A stretch of 56,236 nt of DNA, from the NCBI RefSeq assembly GCF_014596515.1, contig NZ_MSJQ01000283.1:1-56236 (forward strand). Direction: 5' to 3'. Positions 26,517 through 35,388 of this stretch are shown here, one piece after another. The position numbers were made by a program, and so were the translations under genes. Numbering within the stretch: position 1 is the stretch's first letter; the number at the start of each line of letters is the position of its first letter. This DNA is from Streptomyces sp. CBMA156. GTDB lineage: Bacteria > Actinomycetota > Actinomycetes > Streptomycetales > Streptomycetaceae. The notes under the pieces are model-generated. The model was not told the origin of the DNA and searched no databases. It saw only the letters and a program-made list of their open reading frames with translations.

Positions 26517-27860
26517 ATGCAACCGACGAACAGAACGACCCGCACCCGTCGACTGGCGCACGCCGTCGGCGTGCTCGCCATGGCCGCGGCCGTCGCCGTC
26601 ACCGCCGCACCTGCCCAGGCCGCTCCGGCGTGGGGCCCCATCGCCCAGGTGGACCTCGGCGTGGACGGCACCCGGGCGAACAACCGCTCCGTGAGCCTCG
26701 GCATCAGCGGCAACGGCCGGTACGCGCTGTTCGGCTCGTCCGCGACGAACCTGGTGCCGGACGGCGCGAGCCTCCTGTTCGGCCTGTACGTCCGCGACCT
26801 GCGGACCGGCCGGACGGAACTCGTCAGCCGCGCCGACGACGGCACCGCGCTGACCTCGACCGGCGAGACGGCCGGGATCAGCGGCGACGGTCGCTACATC
26901 GTGTTCTCCGCCGAGGCGAACGGGGTGTTCAACGTCTACCTCCGCGACCGGGTGACGGGCCACACCCGCGCCGTCACCAACGGAACCGCGTCCGGCGAGG
27001 GCGAGGGCGAACACGGCTCCTTCGATCCGGCCATCAGCGCCGACGGCCGGCGCATCGTCTTCACCTCGGCCCGCCCCGATGTCGTGCCGGGGGCACCCGT
27101 CGCGCCGAACACCCGGAACGTCTACGTCACCGACCGCGTCACCGGCGCCACCCGCCTGGTCAGCCGCGGAGCCGACGGACAGGCCGCGGACGGCGCCTCG
27201 GAGAACCCGACGATCAGCGGGGACGGCAGGACGGTCGGCTTCAGCTCCCACGCCACGAACCTCCTGCCGGCGACGGACGCCGGCACCGCCGGCCTGCTCC
27301 GGCCGCGCTACACCACCGTCTACGCCACCAACCTGAACAATGGCACCACCGTCGTCGCGGGCCTCGCCGCCGACGGGACGCCCGGCTCGGCGGACCCGCA
27401 CTTCCGCCTGAGCCCCGACGGCCGCTACGCCGCGTACGGCCTCAGCGCGACCCCGCTGCCGGGTGGCAAGTCCCGCACCGAGCTCTTCGTCCACGACCTG
27501 CGGACGGACCGGGTCCTGAGCATCAGGACGTCCGACAACCCGGACGCGATCTGCTGGGGGGACGCGTCGGCGGCCATCAGCGCCGACGACCGGTGGATCT
27601 ACTTCTCCGGCGGCTGCTCCGACACGATCATCAGGGCCGGCCAGGCGCGCCACGACCTGTACCGGCAGGAGCTCAGGACCGGGCGCACCGAACTCCTCAG
27701 CACGGCACCCGACGGCGGGGAGCAGGACGGCGCCGCCCTGGAGCCGTTCGTGGCCGACGACGGCAGGACAGTGCTGTTCGGCGACAACAGCTCCGACCTG
27801 CTCCCGGGCGGCGAGGGCTTTGACTGGCACGTCTACGTCCGCTCGCTGGCCAAGAGGTGA
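26517..27860 (+). CDS. Secreted TolB-like beta-propeller protein
   Basis: This 447-residue exported protein has a signal peptide (RTRRLAHAVGVLAMAAAVAV, cleavage near AQA at about residue 36). Repeated PD40/TolB-type blades follow: SGNGRYALFGS, SGDGRYIVFSA, SADGRRIVFTS, SGDGRTVGFSS, SPDGRYAAYGL and SADDRWIYFSG. These alternate with LYVRDLRTGRTELVS-like strands, suggesting six or seven blades. Such propellers usually bind ligands or proteins; no catalytic motif is visible. GGGAGG lies about 10 bases before the ATG. A 205-bp non-coding stretch separates it from the permease gene. Confidence 0.8.
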   Translation: MQPTNRTTRTRRLAHAVGVLAMAAAVAVTAAPAQAAPAWGPIAQVDLGVDGTRANNRSVSLGISGNGRYALFGSSATNLVPDGASLLFGLYVRDLRTGRTELVSRADDGTALTSTGETAGISGDGRYIVFSAEANGVFNVYLRDRVTGHTRAVTNGTASGEGEGEHGSFDPAISADGRRIVFTSARPDVVPGAPVAPNTRNVYVTDRVTGATRLVSRGADGQAADGASENPTISGDGRTVGFSSHATNLLPATDAGTAGLLRPRYTTVYATNLNNGTTVVAGLAADGTPGSADPHFRLSPDGRYAAYGLSATPLPGGKSRTELFVHDLRTDRVLSIRTSDNPDAICWGDASAAISADDRWIYFSGGCSDTIIRAGQARHDLYRQELRTGRTELLSTAPDGGEQDGAALEPFVADDGRTVLFGDNSSDLLPGGEGFDWHVYVRSLAKR

Positions 27861-27912
27861 CGGCCGGCCCACCTGACCGGACACTGCCGGCAGGCGGCTG
27901 AGCCCCGGCCGT

Positions 27913-27957
27913 GACGTCGGTCTTCGCGGCCCCGTTCGGGCGGTGAGGGCCGACGTC
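27913..27957 (+). terminator. Dyad after the propeller gene
   Basis: GACGTCGG (27913-27920) is complementary to CCGACGTC (27950-27957), with a GC-rich interior. It lies about 50 bases after the stop codon. Confidence 0.4.
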
Positions 27958-28098
27958 GCGGTGCCGGCGGCGATCAGCACAGCCGACGGTCGGCCGCGCA
28001 GAACACGCGGTCGCCGGAAAACGCAGTTGCCGGCGCACGTCGCGGGCGCACGGTGGAATTCCGTCGCGGGAACGCCCTCGGGTTGGTGGGATGGAGGC

Positions 28099-28608
28099 AT
28101 GACTTCCCTTCCCGCCGAACCGACCGAGGTCGTCGTACCCGTCCACGTCCGCGATCTGACGCCCGCCGACCTGCCGTCCTGCACCTGGTCGGGATCCGCG
28201 ACCCATCTGCGCCACGTCGCAGGGGAGTTGGTGCGGGCGGAGACCGGCGAGGTGGACTACCTGGCCGTGTGCACCGCCGCCGGCCTCCCCGTGGCGATCG
28301 GCGGCGTCGACTACCGGGCTGCCCCGGGCGCGGGCACACTGTGGCAGCTCGCCGTGCTCCCGGCCCTCCAGTCCCGCGGACTCGGCACCCTGCTCGTCCG
28401 GGCCGCCGAGGACCGCATCCTGGCGCGAGGCCTCCGGCGGGCCGAACTCGCCGTGGAGGACGACAACCCGCGGGCCCGGGCACTGTACGAGCGGCTCGGA
28501 TACACGGCCTTCGACCGGAAGCCCGACGCCTGGGACGAGGAGGCGCCGGACGGCTCGATCCGCAGGTACGAGACCATGTGCACGATCATGGGAAAGGACC
28601 TGGCGTAG
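28099..28608 (+). CDS. GNAT-family N-acetyltransferase
   Basis: This 169-residue protein has the GNAT fold. Motif A, LAVLPALQSRGLGTLLVRAA, contains the acetyl-CoA pyrophosphate loop QSRGLG near residue 95. Motif B follows as LAVEDDNPRARALYERLGY. It would acetylate an amine on a small molecule or protein; the substrate is unknown. The ATG at 28099 has GGAGG almost adjacent, so spacing is poor and translation may be weak. It is transcribed alone. Confidence 0.85.
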   Translation: MTSLPAEPTEVVVPVHVRDLTPADLPSCTWSGSATHLRHVAGELVRAETGEVDYLAVCTAAGLPVAIGGVDYRAAPGAGTLWQLAVLPALQSRGLGTLLVRAAEDRILARGLRRAELAVEDDNPRARALYERLGYTAFDRKPDAWDEEAPDGSIRRYETMCTIMGKDLA

Positions 28609-28827
28609 GGGCACGGCACGCCCGGCCGCACCGCCCGGTGACCCGCCACGGCACCCCCACGGAGCTGGTCCGGGCCCGCGGGCACCTGCCACGGGGATGC
28701 ACGACATCCGGTTCCGGGTGAGCCTTGTAGTCGTACGCGGGGTCACAGCGTGCGGCACGAGAGGCGTGGGAGACACGCACGGAGCCTCCCGCAGCGCCTC
28801 CCGGACCCGCGGTTCAGGAGCGGTTCC

Positions 28828-29772
28828 ATGACAGACGTCGTCACCATCGGCGAGAGCCTCGGCCTGTTCCGGGGGGAGGGGATCGGCCCCCTGGCCCCCG
28901 GGGCACACAGTGTCTTCTCCATCGCGGGTGCGGAGGGCAACGTCTCCATCGGACTTGCCAGGCTCGGCCACCGGGTCGCGATGCTGGGGAGGGTCGGGGA
29001 CGATCCGATGGGCCGGGTGATCAGCGAGCGGCTGCGCGCGGAGGGCGTCGACCCGTCCCGCCTCGTCGTCGATCCGGACGCTCCTACGGCGTTCATGCTG
29101 CGGTACAACCGGACCGCCGACCACATCACCGCCGCCTACTACCGGCGCGCCTCGGCGGGCTCCGGACTGTGCCGCGCCGACGTGGACGAGGCCCTCGTCC
29201 GGTCCGCCAAGGCCCTGCACACCACCGGGATCACCCTCGGGATCAGCCCGTCCGCCCGGGACGCCGTCGAGCACGCCTTCGGGCTGGCCCGCGCGGCCGG
29301 CGTCACAGTGGTCCTGGACGTCAACCACCGCTCCATGCTGTGGAGCAGGCGGGACGCGGCCGCCGCGCTCCGGCTCCTGATCGACCGGGTGGACGTGGTG
29401 ATCGGCGGCGAGGAGGAGTTGAGGCTGCTCACCGACGAGACGGCACCGGAGGCCATCGCCGCGGCCGTCCGGGACCTGGGCCCGGCGGAGGTGGTGGTCA
29501 AGCGCGGTGACCAGGGGGCCCTGGCGCTGGCCGGCTCCGAGTCCGTCACGGTGCCGGCGGTCCTGGTCAGCTGCGTGGACCCGGTCGGAGCCGGTGACGC
29601 CTTCGTCGCCGGATACCTCAGCGCCAGGCTGGAGGGACTCGATCTCGCCGGTCGGCTGCGCCGGGGCGCGCTGTGCGGGGCCTTCGCGGTGTCCGTCCCG
29701 GGGGACTGGGAGGGACTGCCCCGTCGTGGCGAGCTGGACCTCCTGTCCGGCACCGAGGACGTCCACCGCTGA
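28828..29772 (+). CDS. kdgK: PfkB-family sugar kinase, probable 2-keto-3-deoxygluconate kinase
   Basis: This 314-residue ribokinase-fold enzyme begins TDVVTIGESLGLFRGEG. It has GAEGNVSIGLARLG, the substrate-lid region, and the catalytic/anion-hole motif DPVGAGDAFVAGY near residues 250-262. The family phosphorylates sugars; the neighbouring KDPG aldolase and IlvD/Edd dehydratase point to 2-keto-3-deoxygluconate, giving KDPG. AGGAG lies 7 bases before the ATG. It is first in a four-gene run. No transporter or regulator gene for the pathway is inside this run. Confidence 0.8.
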   Translation: MTDVVTIGESLGLFRGEGIGPLAPGAHSVFSIAGAEGNVSIGLARLGHRVAMLGRVGDDPMGRVISERLRAEGVDPSRLVVDPDAPTAFMLRYNRTADHITAAYYRRASAGSGLCRADVDEALVRSAKALHTTGITLGISPSARDAVEHAFGLARAAGVTVVLDVNHRSMLWSRRDAAAALRLLIDRVDVVIGGEEELRLLTDETAPEAIAAAVRDLGPAEVVVKRGDQGALALAGSESVTVPAVLVSCVDPVGAGDAFVAGYLSARLEGLDLAGRLRRGALCGAFAVSVPGDWEGLPRRGELDLLSGTEDVHR

Positions 29773-29869
29773 AGCCGGACACCGCTGAGAACGTCCACCG
29801 CTGACCCGGACATCCCGGAGGGAAGCCGGACACCCCGGAAGGCAGACCGTGGCAGGAACGGAGGAGACC

Positions 29870-30478
29870 ATGGACAGCAACAGCTGGTTCGACACGGCGT
29901 TCGACGGACGCCCGCTGATGGCGATCCTGCGTGGGTTCGACCTGCGGCGGACCGTCGAGCTGGCCGAGCGCGCCTGGGACGTGGGCATGGACTGGGTCGA
30001 GGTGCCGATCCAGTCCGCGAGCGGAGTGGAGGCACTGGCCGCCACGGTGGAGGCCGGCCGCGGGCGGGGTCTCGCCGTCGCGGCAGGCACCGTGACCACG
30101 CGGGAACGCGTGCGGCAGGCGGCCGGCGCGGGTGCCGCCTTCGCGGTGGCCCCCGGGCTGGACCCCGACGTGGCCACGGCCAGTCTGGAGGCCGGCCTGC
30201 CCTACCTGCCCGGGGTGGCCACCGCCTCCGACATCCAGGCCGCCGACCGCCTCGGCCTGCGGTGGCTCAAGGCCTTCCCGGCCGCCGTCCTGGGCGCCGG
30301 ATGGATCAAGCTGATGCACGGGCCGTTCCCGCAGGCGCGGTTCGTCGCCACCGGCGGAGTGGACGCGGCCAACGCCAGGCGGTTCCTGGACGCCGGCGCG
30401 CGCGTCGTCGGGGTCGGGTCCGCCCTTGAGGACCCCAGCCAGCTCGACAGGCTCGCCGCGCTGCGGCAGGAGCGCTGA
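29870..30478 (+). CDS. eda: 2-keto-3-deoxy-6-phosphogluconate aldolase
   Basis: This 202-residue (beta/alpha)8 class I aldolase has the catalytic Glu region DWVEVPIQ near 43-48, AAGTVTT near 75-81, the Schiff-base Lys in RWLKAFPA near residue 134, and phosphate-binding ATGGVDAAN near 160. It splits KDPG into pyruvate and glyceraldehyde 3-phosphate. The ATG at 29870 has GGAGGAG 4-10 bases upstream; an in-frame GTG at 29849 also has an acceptable site. It follows the kinase gene after 97 bases that contain degenerate repeats of CCGGACAYCCCGGA. Confidence 0.88.
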   Translation: MDSNSWFDTAFDGRPLMAILRGFDLRRTVELAERAWDVGMDWVEVPIQSASGVEALAATVEAGRGRGLAVAAGTVTTRERVRQAAGAGAAFAVAPGLDPDVATASLEAGLPYLPGVATASDIQAADRLGLRWLKAFPAAVLGAGWIKLMHGPFPQARFVATGGVDAANARRFLDAGARVVGVGSALEDPSQLDRLAALRQER

Positions 30479-30482
30479 AGCA

Positions 30483-30562
30483 CCGACGCCCGCGCCGTCC
30501 GACGCCCGCGCCGTCCGACGCCCGCGCCGTCCGACGCCCTCACCGTCCGACGTCCCCACCGT
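30483..30562 (+). repeat. Five tandem copies of a 16-bp unit
   Basis: The unit CCGACGCCCGCGCCGT occurs three times perfectly (30483-30530), then twice with changes (30531-30562). It fills most of the space between the aldolase and 2-hydroxyacid dehydrogenase genes and begins 4 bases after the aldolase stop. Confidence 0.9.
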
Positions 30563-30604
30563 CCACGCGACACGCGAACCACGACACGTGAGCAGGGAGC
30601 CAGC

Positions 30605-31573
30605 ATGGTCCGCATCGTCATCACCGATTGTGATCACGACACCATCGAGCCGGAGCAGCTGGCCGCCGCCGAGGCCGGGATCGACCTCGTCCGGGCGGAC
30701 AGCGCCGACGAGGACGCCGTCATCGAGGCCGCGGCCGGGGCCGACGGGCTGATCGTCCAGTACGCCCCGATCACCGCCGCGGTGCTCGACGCCCTGCCTG
30801 GCCTGAAGGTGGTCAGCCGGTACGGGGTCGGCGTCGACACGATCGACGTCGATGCGGCACACGCCCGCGGTGTGCTGGTCTGCAACGTGCCGGACTACGG
30901 GAGCGAGGACGTCAGCGACCATGCCATCGCCCTGGCCCTCTCGCTGCTGCGCGGGATTCCGCGGCTCGACCGCCGCATGCGTCAGGGCTCGTACGACGTC
31001 GCCGCCGTCAAGCCGCTCCACCGGTTCCGCGGCCGGACGTTCGGCGTCGTCGGCCTCGGCCGGATCGGCCGGGCCACCGCTCGCAAGGCGCGGGCCCTCG
31101 GCTTCGAGGTGGTCGCGCACGACCCCGTCGTTGAGGAGGTCCCCGCGTCACTGCGGGGAACCGAGCTGCTGAGCTTCGAGGACATCCTCGGCCGGGCCGA
31201 CGTGCTGTCCCTGCACGTCCCCCTGACGCCCGCGACCCGGCACCTTCTCAATTCCGGGACGCTGTCCCGGATGCGGCCCGACTCGGTCGTGGTCAACACC
31301 GGCCGGGGCGGCGTCGTCGACACCGAGGCGCTGGCGGACGCCATCGAGCGCGGAGGGATCCTCGGCGCCGCACTGGACGTCGTGGAGAACGAGCCGCTCC
31401 CGCCGTCGCACCGCCTGTTCGGGCTGTCGAACGTCGTGCTCACCCCGCACACCGGCTGGTACTCCGAGGAATCGTTCACCGAACTGAAACGGCGAGCCGC
31501 CGAGAACGCCATCGCGGGCTCCCTCGGCAGGACGCCGCGCGACGTCGTCCCGGCCGCCGCGCCGCGCACCTGA
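30605..31573 (+). CDS. D-isomer-specific 2-hydroxyacid dehydrogenase
   Basis: This 322-residue NAD-dependent enzyme has the Rossmann motif GLGRIGRATARKA near 149-161, the catalytic Arg in VNTGRGGVVDTEAL near 238, the Glu region DVVENEPLPPSH near 262, and the catalytic His in LTPHTGWYSEES near 281. It interconverts a 2-oxoacid and a D-2-hydroxyacid. In this operon it may reduce or oxidise a sugar-derived keto acid, or act on 2-keto-gluconate-type compounds; this is inference. GGGAG lies about 7 bases before the ATG. Confidence 0.88.
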   Translation: MVRIVITDCDHDTIEPEQLAAAEAGIDLVRADSADEDAVIEAAAGADGLIVQYAPITAAVLDALPGLKVVSRYGVGVDTIDVDAAHARGVLVCNVPDYGSEDVSDHAIALALSLLRGIPRLDRRMRQGSYDVAAVKPLHRFRGRTFGVVGLGRIGRATARKARALGFEVVAHDPVVEEVPASLRGTELLSFEDILGRADVLSLHVPLTPATRHLLNSGTLSRMRPDSVVVNTGRGGVVDTEALADAIERGGILGAALDVVENEPLPPSHRLFGLSNVVLTPHTGWYSEESFTELKRRAAENAIAGSLGRTPRDVVPAAAPRT

Positions 31574-31677
31574 ACGGGGCCGACGGCCCGGAGCGTCTCA
31601 CTCTCCGTATCCGTCCGGACTCGTATGGTGTCGAGGTGATCGAGGGGGACGAGAGGGTCGAGGGAAGGCTGCCAGAC

Positions 31678-33417
31678 GTGACCGAAGTCCGACCGTCGTT
31701 GCGGAGCCAGCGGCTGCGCCTGGTGAACCACCAGGGAGACGCCCTGCGCCTGGGGATGAACTGGACCGAGGAGGACCTGGCCAAGGCGCAGGTCCTGGTG
31801 GACAGCGCCGACGGCATGGGCCATCCGGGCACGTTCCACTTCCGCGGCCTCGTCGAGGAGGTCAGCAACGGCGTCTACGAGGCCGGCGGCAAGCCGGGCG
31901 TCTTCACGGTCAGCGACATCTGCGACGGCGTCGTGCAGGCCACCGACGGCATGAGCTACTCGCTCGTCTCCCGGGACGTCATGGCCGCGATGGTGGAGAT
32001 CCACGCGCTGGGCCATCCCCACGACGGCATGGTGCTGATCTCCGGCAACGACAAGTCCGTCCCCGCCCACCTGGTCGCGATGGCCCGCTGCGACCTGCCC
32101 GCGATCCACCTGCCCGGCGGGACGCAGCTGAACGCCCCCGACTACCTGACCTCGGACGAGATGTGGCCGATCGGCGCCGAGGTCGAACGCGGCGAGATCC
32201 CCCGCGAGGACCTGGAATCCGCCCAGCGCGGGGCCTGTCCCACCTGCGGCGCGTGCCAGTTCATGGGCAGCGCGAGCACCGGCCAGGTCCTGGCCGAGGC
32301 GCTCGGCCTGGCGCTGCCCGGATCGGCGCTGACTCCGGTACCCCTGACCAAACTGCTGCGCTACGCCCGGGCGACCGGCAAGCAGGCGGTCCGCCTCATC
32401 CAGGAGAACCTCACGGCCCGGCGCATCCTGACCCGCAACGCCTTCGAGAACGCGATCATCATCCACGCCGCCGTCGGAGGGTCGACGAACGCCCTGCTGC
32501 ACCTGCCGGTGGTGGCACGCGAAGCGGGTGTCGACATCACCATCGACGACTTCGACCGCATCCACCGGCGAGTGCCCGTGCTGGCGAACGTCAAGACGAC
32601 CGGGAAGTACCCCGTCGAGTACCTCTGGTACGCCGGAGGTGTCCCCGCGATCATGCTGGAACTGCGGGACCTGCTGCACCAGGACTGCCTCACGGTCACC
32701 GGCAGGACGCTGGGCGAGAACCTCGACGACATCGCCGCCAGCCCGTCCTACTTCGCCGAACGGCGCGGCTACCTCAACAACGTGAAGGTGGCCGCGGACG
32801 ACGTCATCCGGCCGCGTCACGATCCGTTCGGCAGCGACGGCGGCGTCGCGGTGCTGTACGGAAACCTGGCTCCCGACGGTGCCATGATCAAGACGTTCTC
32901 CGTGCCCAGGGAGATGCACGTGCACACCGGCCCGGCGCGGGTGTTCGAGTTCGAGGACGAGGCGGTCCACGCGCTCGTCTCCCGCCGGATCGAACCCGGC
33001 GACGTCCTCGTCATCCGGTACGAGGGACCGCGCGCCAACGGCATGCCCGAGATGTACTACGCCGCCGCCATCCTCTCCGCGGACCCCGTCCTGAACACCA
33101 CCACGGCGATCGTCACCGACGGCCGCTACTCCGGCGCCATGCGGGGCCCGTGCATCGGCCACGTGGCACCGGAGGCCATCGACGGCGGCCCCATCGCCCT
33201 GGTCGAGGACGGCGACCTCATCGAGATCAACGTGCCGGAGAGGCGGTTGGCGGTCGTGGGCGTGGACGGCGAGCACCGGTCGCCGGAGGCGGTCGAGGAG
33301 ATCCTGGCGGACCGCCGGAGCGTCTGGAAGCCCCTGCGGCCGCGGCACGCCACCGGGATCCTCTCGCTGTACTCGCGCGTCGCCCGGAGCGCCTCGGAGG
33401 GAGCCTCCATCACCTGA
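31678..33417 (+). CDS. IlvD/Edd-family sugar-acid dehydratase
   Basis: This 579-residue dehydratase has the family signature GACPTCGACQFMGSAS (C187, C190, C193), an SDICDG segment with C82, GGSTNALLHLP, and the C-terminal VTDGRYSGAMRGPCIGH. Its GACPTCGACQFMG is closer to aldonate dehydratases (arabinonate, xylonate, gluconate) than to biosynthetic IlvD, and the neighbours fit a 2-keto-3-deoxy acid product. The N-terminal region reads GMGHPGTFH where a cluster-ligand Cys is usual. The GTG at 31678 is preceded by GGGAAGG; a GTG at 31636 is an alternative. It is last in the operon, 104 bases after the dehydrogenase. Confidence 0.87.
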   Translation: MTEVRPSLRSQRLRLVNHQGDALRLGMNWTEEDLAKAQVLVDSADGMGHPGTFHFRGLVEEVSNGVYEAGGKPGVFTVSDICDGVVQATDGMSYSLVSRDVMAAMVEIHALGHPHDGMVLISGNDKSVPAHLVAMARCDLPAIHLPGGTQLNAPDYLTSDEMWPIGAEVERGEIPREDLESAQRGACPTCGACQFMGSASTGQVLAEALGLALPGSALTPVPLTKLLRYARATGKQAVRLIQENLTARRILTRNAFENAIIIHAAVGGSTNALLHLPVVAREAGVDITIDDFDRIHRRVPVLANVKTTGKYPVEYLWYAGGVPAIMLELRDLLHQDCLTVTGRTLGENLDDIAASPSYFAERRGYLNNVKVAADDVIRPRHDPFGSDGGVAVLYGNLAPDGAMIKTFSVPREMHVHTGPARVFEFEDEAVHALVSRRIEPGDVLVIRYEGPRANGMPEMYYAAAILSADPVLNTTTAIVTDGRYSGAMRGPCIGHVAPEAIDGGPIALVEDGDLIEINVPERRLAVVGVDGEHRSPEAVEEILADRRSVWKPLRPRHATGILSLYSRVARSASEGASIT

Positions 33418-33586
33418 CGGCCCTCTCCAGGGCCCGCCACCGCCACCGCCGCCGCCGCTGGCGGCCGGGGTTGCCGTTCAGACTCAGACCCCCCTGCCGA
33501 CACGCCCTCGCTGGGGCCTGGGACCGCACCGAGGGCGTGCGTTTAATCGGTACGGCCGGGCGTGAAGCCCTGGCAGACTGCCCGTC

Positions 33587-34144
33587 ATGTCCAACTCCTA
33601 TGCCCAACCGATCCTGCGTACGGCGGACCTCGAGGAGGCACTGCAGGTGGCCGCGCGGCTGCTGGAGCTCGCCGACACCCGTCAGCTCGAAGTCGACGTC
33701 GAGGCACTCGTCGACTCCGTACAGGCTCTGGAGCCGCTCATGAGTCTCCTGCCGGATGCGGAGTGGTGGGCCGTCGGCGGTGGGAACGACTCCTCGTGCG
33801 AGGGGGACTCTCCAGTGGATCACCTGCCGGTCCGGTTGAGAGGCTGGGGCAAGGACGCGGACATGGTGAGACCGCTCCTGGCGGCGGCGGGCAGCTGCCC
33901 GATGGCGGTCCGCTGGGACTTCCTCGGCTGGCCTGAGGCCCCTGACATCGGCCTTGGCGCCGGGGGTCCCAGGGGCGCCTACGTGACCGTCTGCGCGAAT
34001 GCCCGGGACGTCGACCTGGAGAAGCCGGCGGCCGACCACACGGTGTTCGTGCACGTCAAGCAGGCCGAGGCTGAACGTGCTCCATGGCTGGCGGCGCGGG
34101 TCGGCCTGAAGGTGATCGGCGAGCTGGTGATGGCGCCGTGGTGA
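33587..34144 (+). CDS. Hypothetical protein, 185 aa
   Basis: I do not recognise this acidic soluble protein. The N-terminal half is helical (LEEALQVAARLLELADTRQLEV). The C-terminal half is beta-rich with Trp and His (WWAVGGGNDSS, GAYVTVCANARDVDLEKP, TVFVHVKQ). There is no signal peptide or membrane helix. No ribosome site is present; CAGACT lies 8 bases before the ATG and could be the -10 box of a leaderless transcript. Its size and composition resemble toxin-immunity proteins, but that is only an impression. Confidence 0.6.
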   Translation: MSNSYAQPILRTADLEEALQVAARLLELADTRQLEVDVEALVDSVQALEPLMSLLPDAEWWAVGGGNDSSCEGDSPVDHLPVRLRGWGKDADMVRPLLAAAGSCPMAVRWDFLGWPEAPDIGLGAGGPRGAYVTVCANARDVDLEKPAADHTVFVHVKQAEAERAPWLAARVGLKVIGELVMAPW

Positions 34145-34230
34145 TCCGGGCTCAACACTGACGTCCGTCGGTGGCCGCATCCCTCACACACGAGCCGGTT
34201 CGGATGCGGCGACGCCCCGCGATGGCTGCC

Positions 34231-34410
34231 TCAGTCTCCGCCACAACCACTTCCGCAACCCCCGCCCCCACCGTCGCCCCAGCCCCCGCCGCCGCTGTCC
34301 CCACCTCCACGCTTGCGACGGGATTTCCTGCTCGGGTCGTCGCTCCTCAGCATCAGGCTGACGACCTTGATGACGATCAGGACGATGACAAGAATGACGA
34401 TGAAGCCCAT
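34231..34410 (-). CDS. Mini-membrane protein with Gly/Cys-rich tail, 59 aa
   Basis: The ATG at 34410 has GGGGGGGAG about 7 bases upstream. Residues 2-19 form one very hydrophobic helix (GFIVILVIVLIVIKVVSL). A basic stretch (RKSRRKR) follows, then a tail of almost only Gly with interspersed Cys (GGGGGCGSGCGGD). The positive patch predicts a cytoplasmic tail. Cys in such a tail could bind metal or be modified. In-frame starts at about 34428 and 34452 would add up to 14 residues. Gly/Cys-tailed one-helix proteins occur in actinomycetes but have no known function. Confidence 0.65.
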   Translation of the reverse strand: MGFIVILVIVLIVIKVVSLMLRSDDPSRKSRRKRGGGDSGGGGWGDGGGGGCGSGCGGD

Positions 34411-34767
34411 CTGACTGCTCCCCCCCATGATGTGCCGCACGAGGTGCACCACGGTCAGCGGCCGATCGGCCTCCGCGAACCCGAACCGACGGGCTCGCGG
34501 GATACGGGATCAGCCGCGCCAGTTCTTCCCCCAAGCCGGCGGCGGTACTTCATTGTGCTCGCAGGCACTGACACTGAAACGCCGTCAGGTCGCGGACTGT
34601 CTCTCGCGACGGTGTCGCAGCCGGCGTGCGGGCTTCGCCCTCGCCGCACAGGGCCTACCTGCCCCGACCGGCCGTTCCCGATGCGGAGGCCGAGGGGCTC
34701 ATCGGTCACCGGGAGTAGGTCCCTCGCCTGATGCGCGCTTCGAACCCGCTGGCTAACGTCGGCACTC
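34411..34767. other. Gap between divergent small genes
   Basis: No gene is supported here. It contains the upstream region of the Gly/Cys mini-protein and, at 34754-34759, TAACGT, which lies 8 bases before the ATG at 34768 and could drive a leaderless transcript of the oxidase-like gene. Confidence 0.4.
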
Positions 34768-35229
34768 ATGCAGACCACGGGGATTGTTCGCCGCCAGACG
34801 GCGGAGCGTAGGCGCGACACTCTGGAACGGCTCGTCTCAGAGCGGGACGTGTGGGTATCGACAGCGCATCCAGAGCGCGGGCCGCACCAGGTGCCGCTGT
34901 GGTTCCGGTGGGACGGGCGAGCCGTGTGGCTGTGCACCAGTGCCACTTCCGTGACTGCGCGGAACCTCCGCGAGGACCCGCGCGTGCGCCTGGCGCTGCC
35001 CGACACCTTCGACGTGGTGCTCCTCCAGGGTGAGGCGGAGTGCTTCCCGGACCAGGACGTCCCCGGAGACGCGGCGGAGGCGTTCGCCGCCAAGTTCGGC
35101 TGGGACCCGCGTACGGAGGAGGGTTCCTTCCTGTACCTGCGCGTGGCGCCGACGAATGTGCGCGCCTGGCGTGGCGAGCCGGAACTGCGGGGCAGAGTCA
35201 TCATGCGCGACGGGACGTGGCTGGAGTAA
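34768..35229 (+). CDS. Pyridoxamine 5'-phosphate oxidase-fold (FMN/F420-binding) protein
   Basis: This 153-residue split-barrel protein shows RDVWVSTAHPERGPHQVPLWFRWDGRAV in ordinary family order, then SVTARNLREDPRVRLALPD, typical of F420-binding PPOX-family proteins of actinomycetes (TIGR03667/3618 type). It may reduce a small substrate with F420H2 or FMN. It has no ribosome site and is probably leaderless. The C-terminus (VRAWRGEPELRGRVIMRDGTWLE) is intact. Confidence 0.85.
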   Translation: MQTTGIVRRQTAERRRDTLERLVSERDVWVSTAHPERGPHQVPLWFRWDGRAVWLCTSATSVTARNLREDPRVRLALPDTFDVVLLQGEAECFPDQDVPGDAAEAFAAKFGWDPRTEEGSFLYLRVAPTNVRAWRGEPELRGRVIMRDGTWLE

Positions 35230-35388
35230 CGGCCGTTCCTGAACTGCGCATCGATACGGTCGTCGGCCGGAACACCGCCGTCTCCTGTGACGCGCACCTG
35301 CCCTGGCGGCATCCGATCGCCGCCCGCCGGCACCCGCTCCGTTCGTCCAGGCCCTCGGACGGGACGCCCGGGACCGGGCCCGAAGCCA

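Noticed and set aside
30483..30562. CRISPR array
   Set aside because: The 16-bp units are directly adjacent with no unique spacers.
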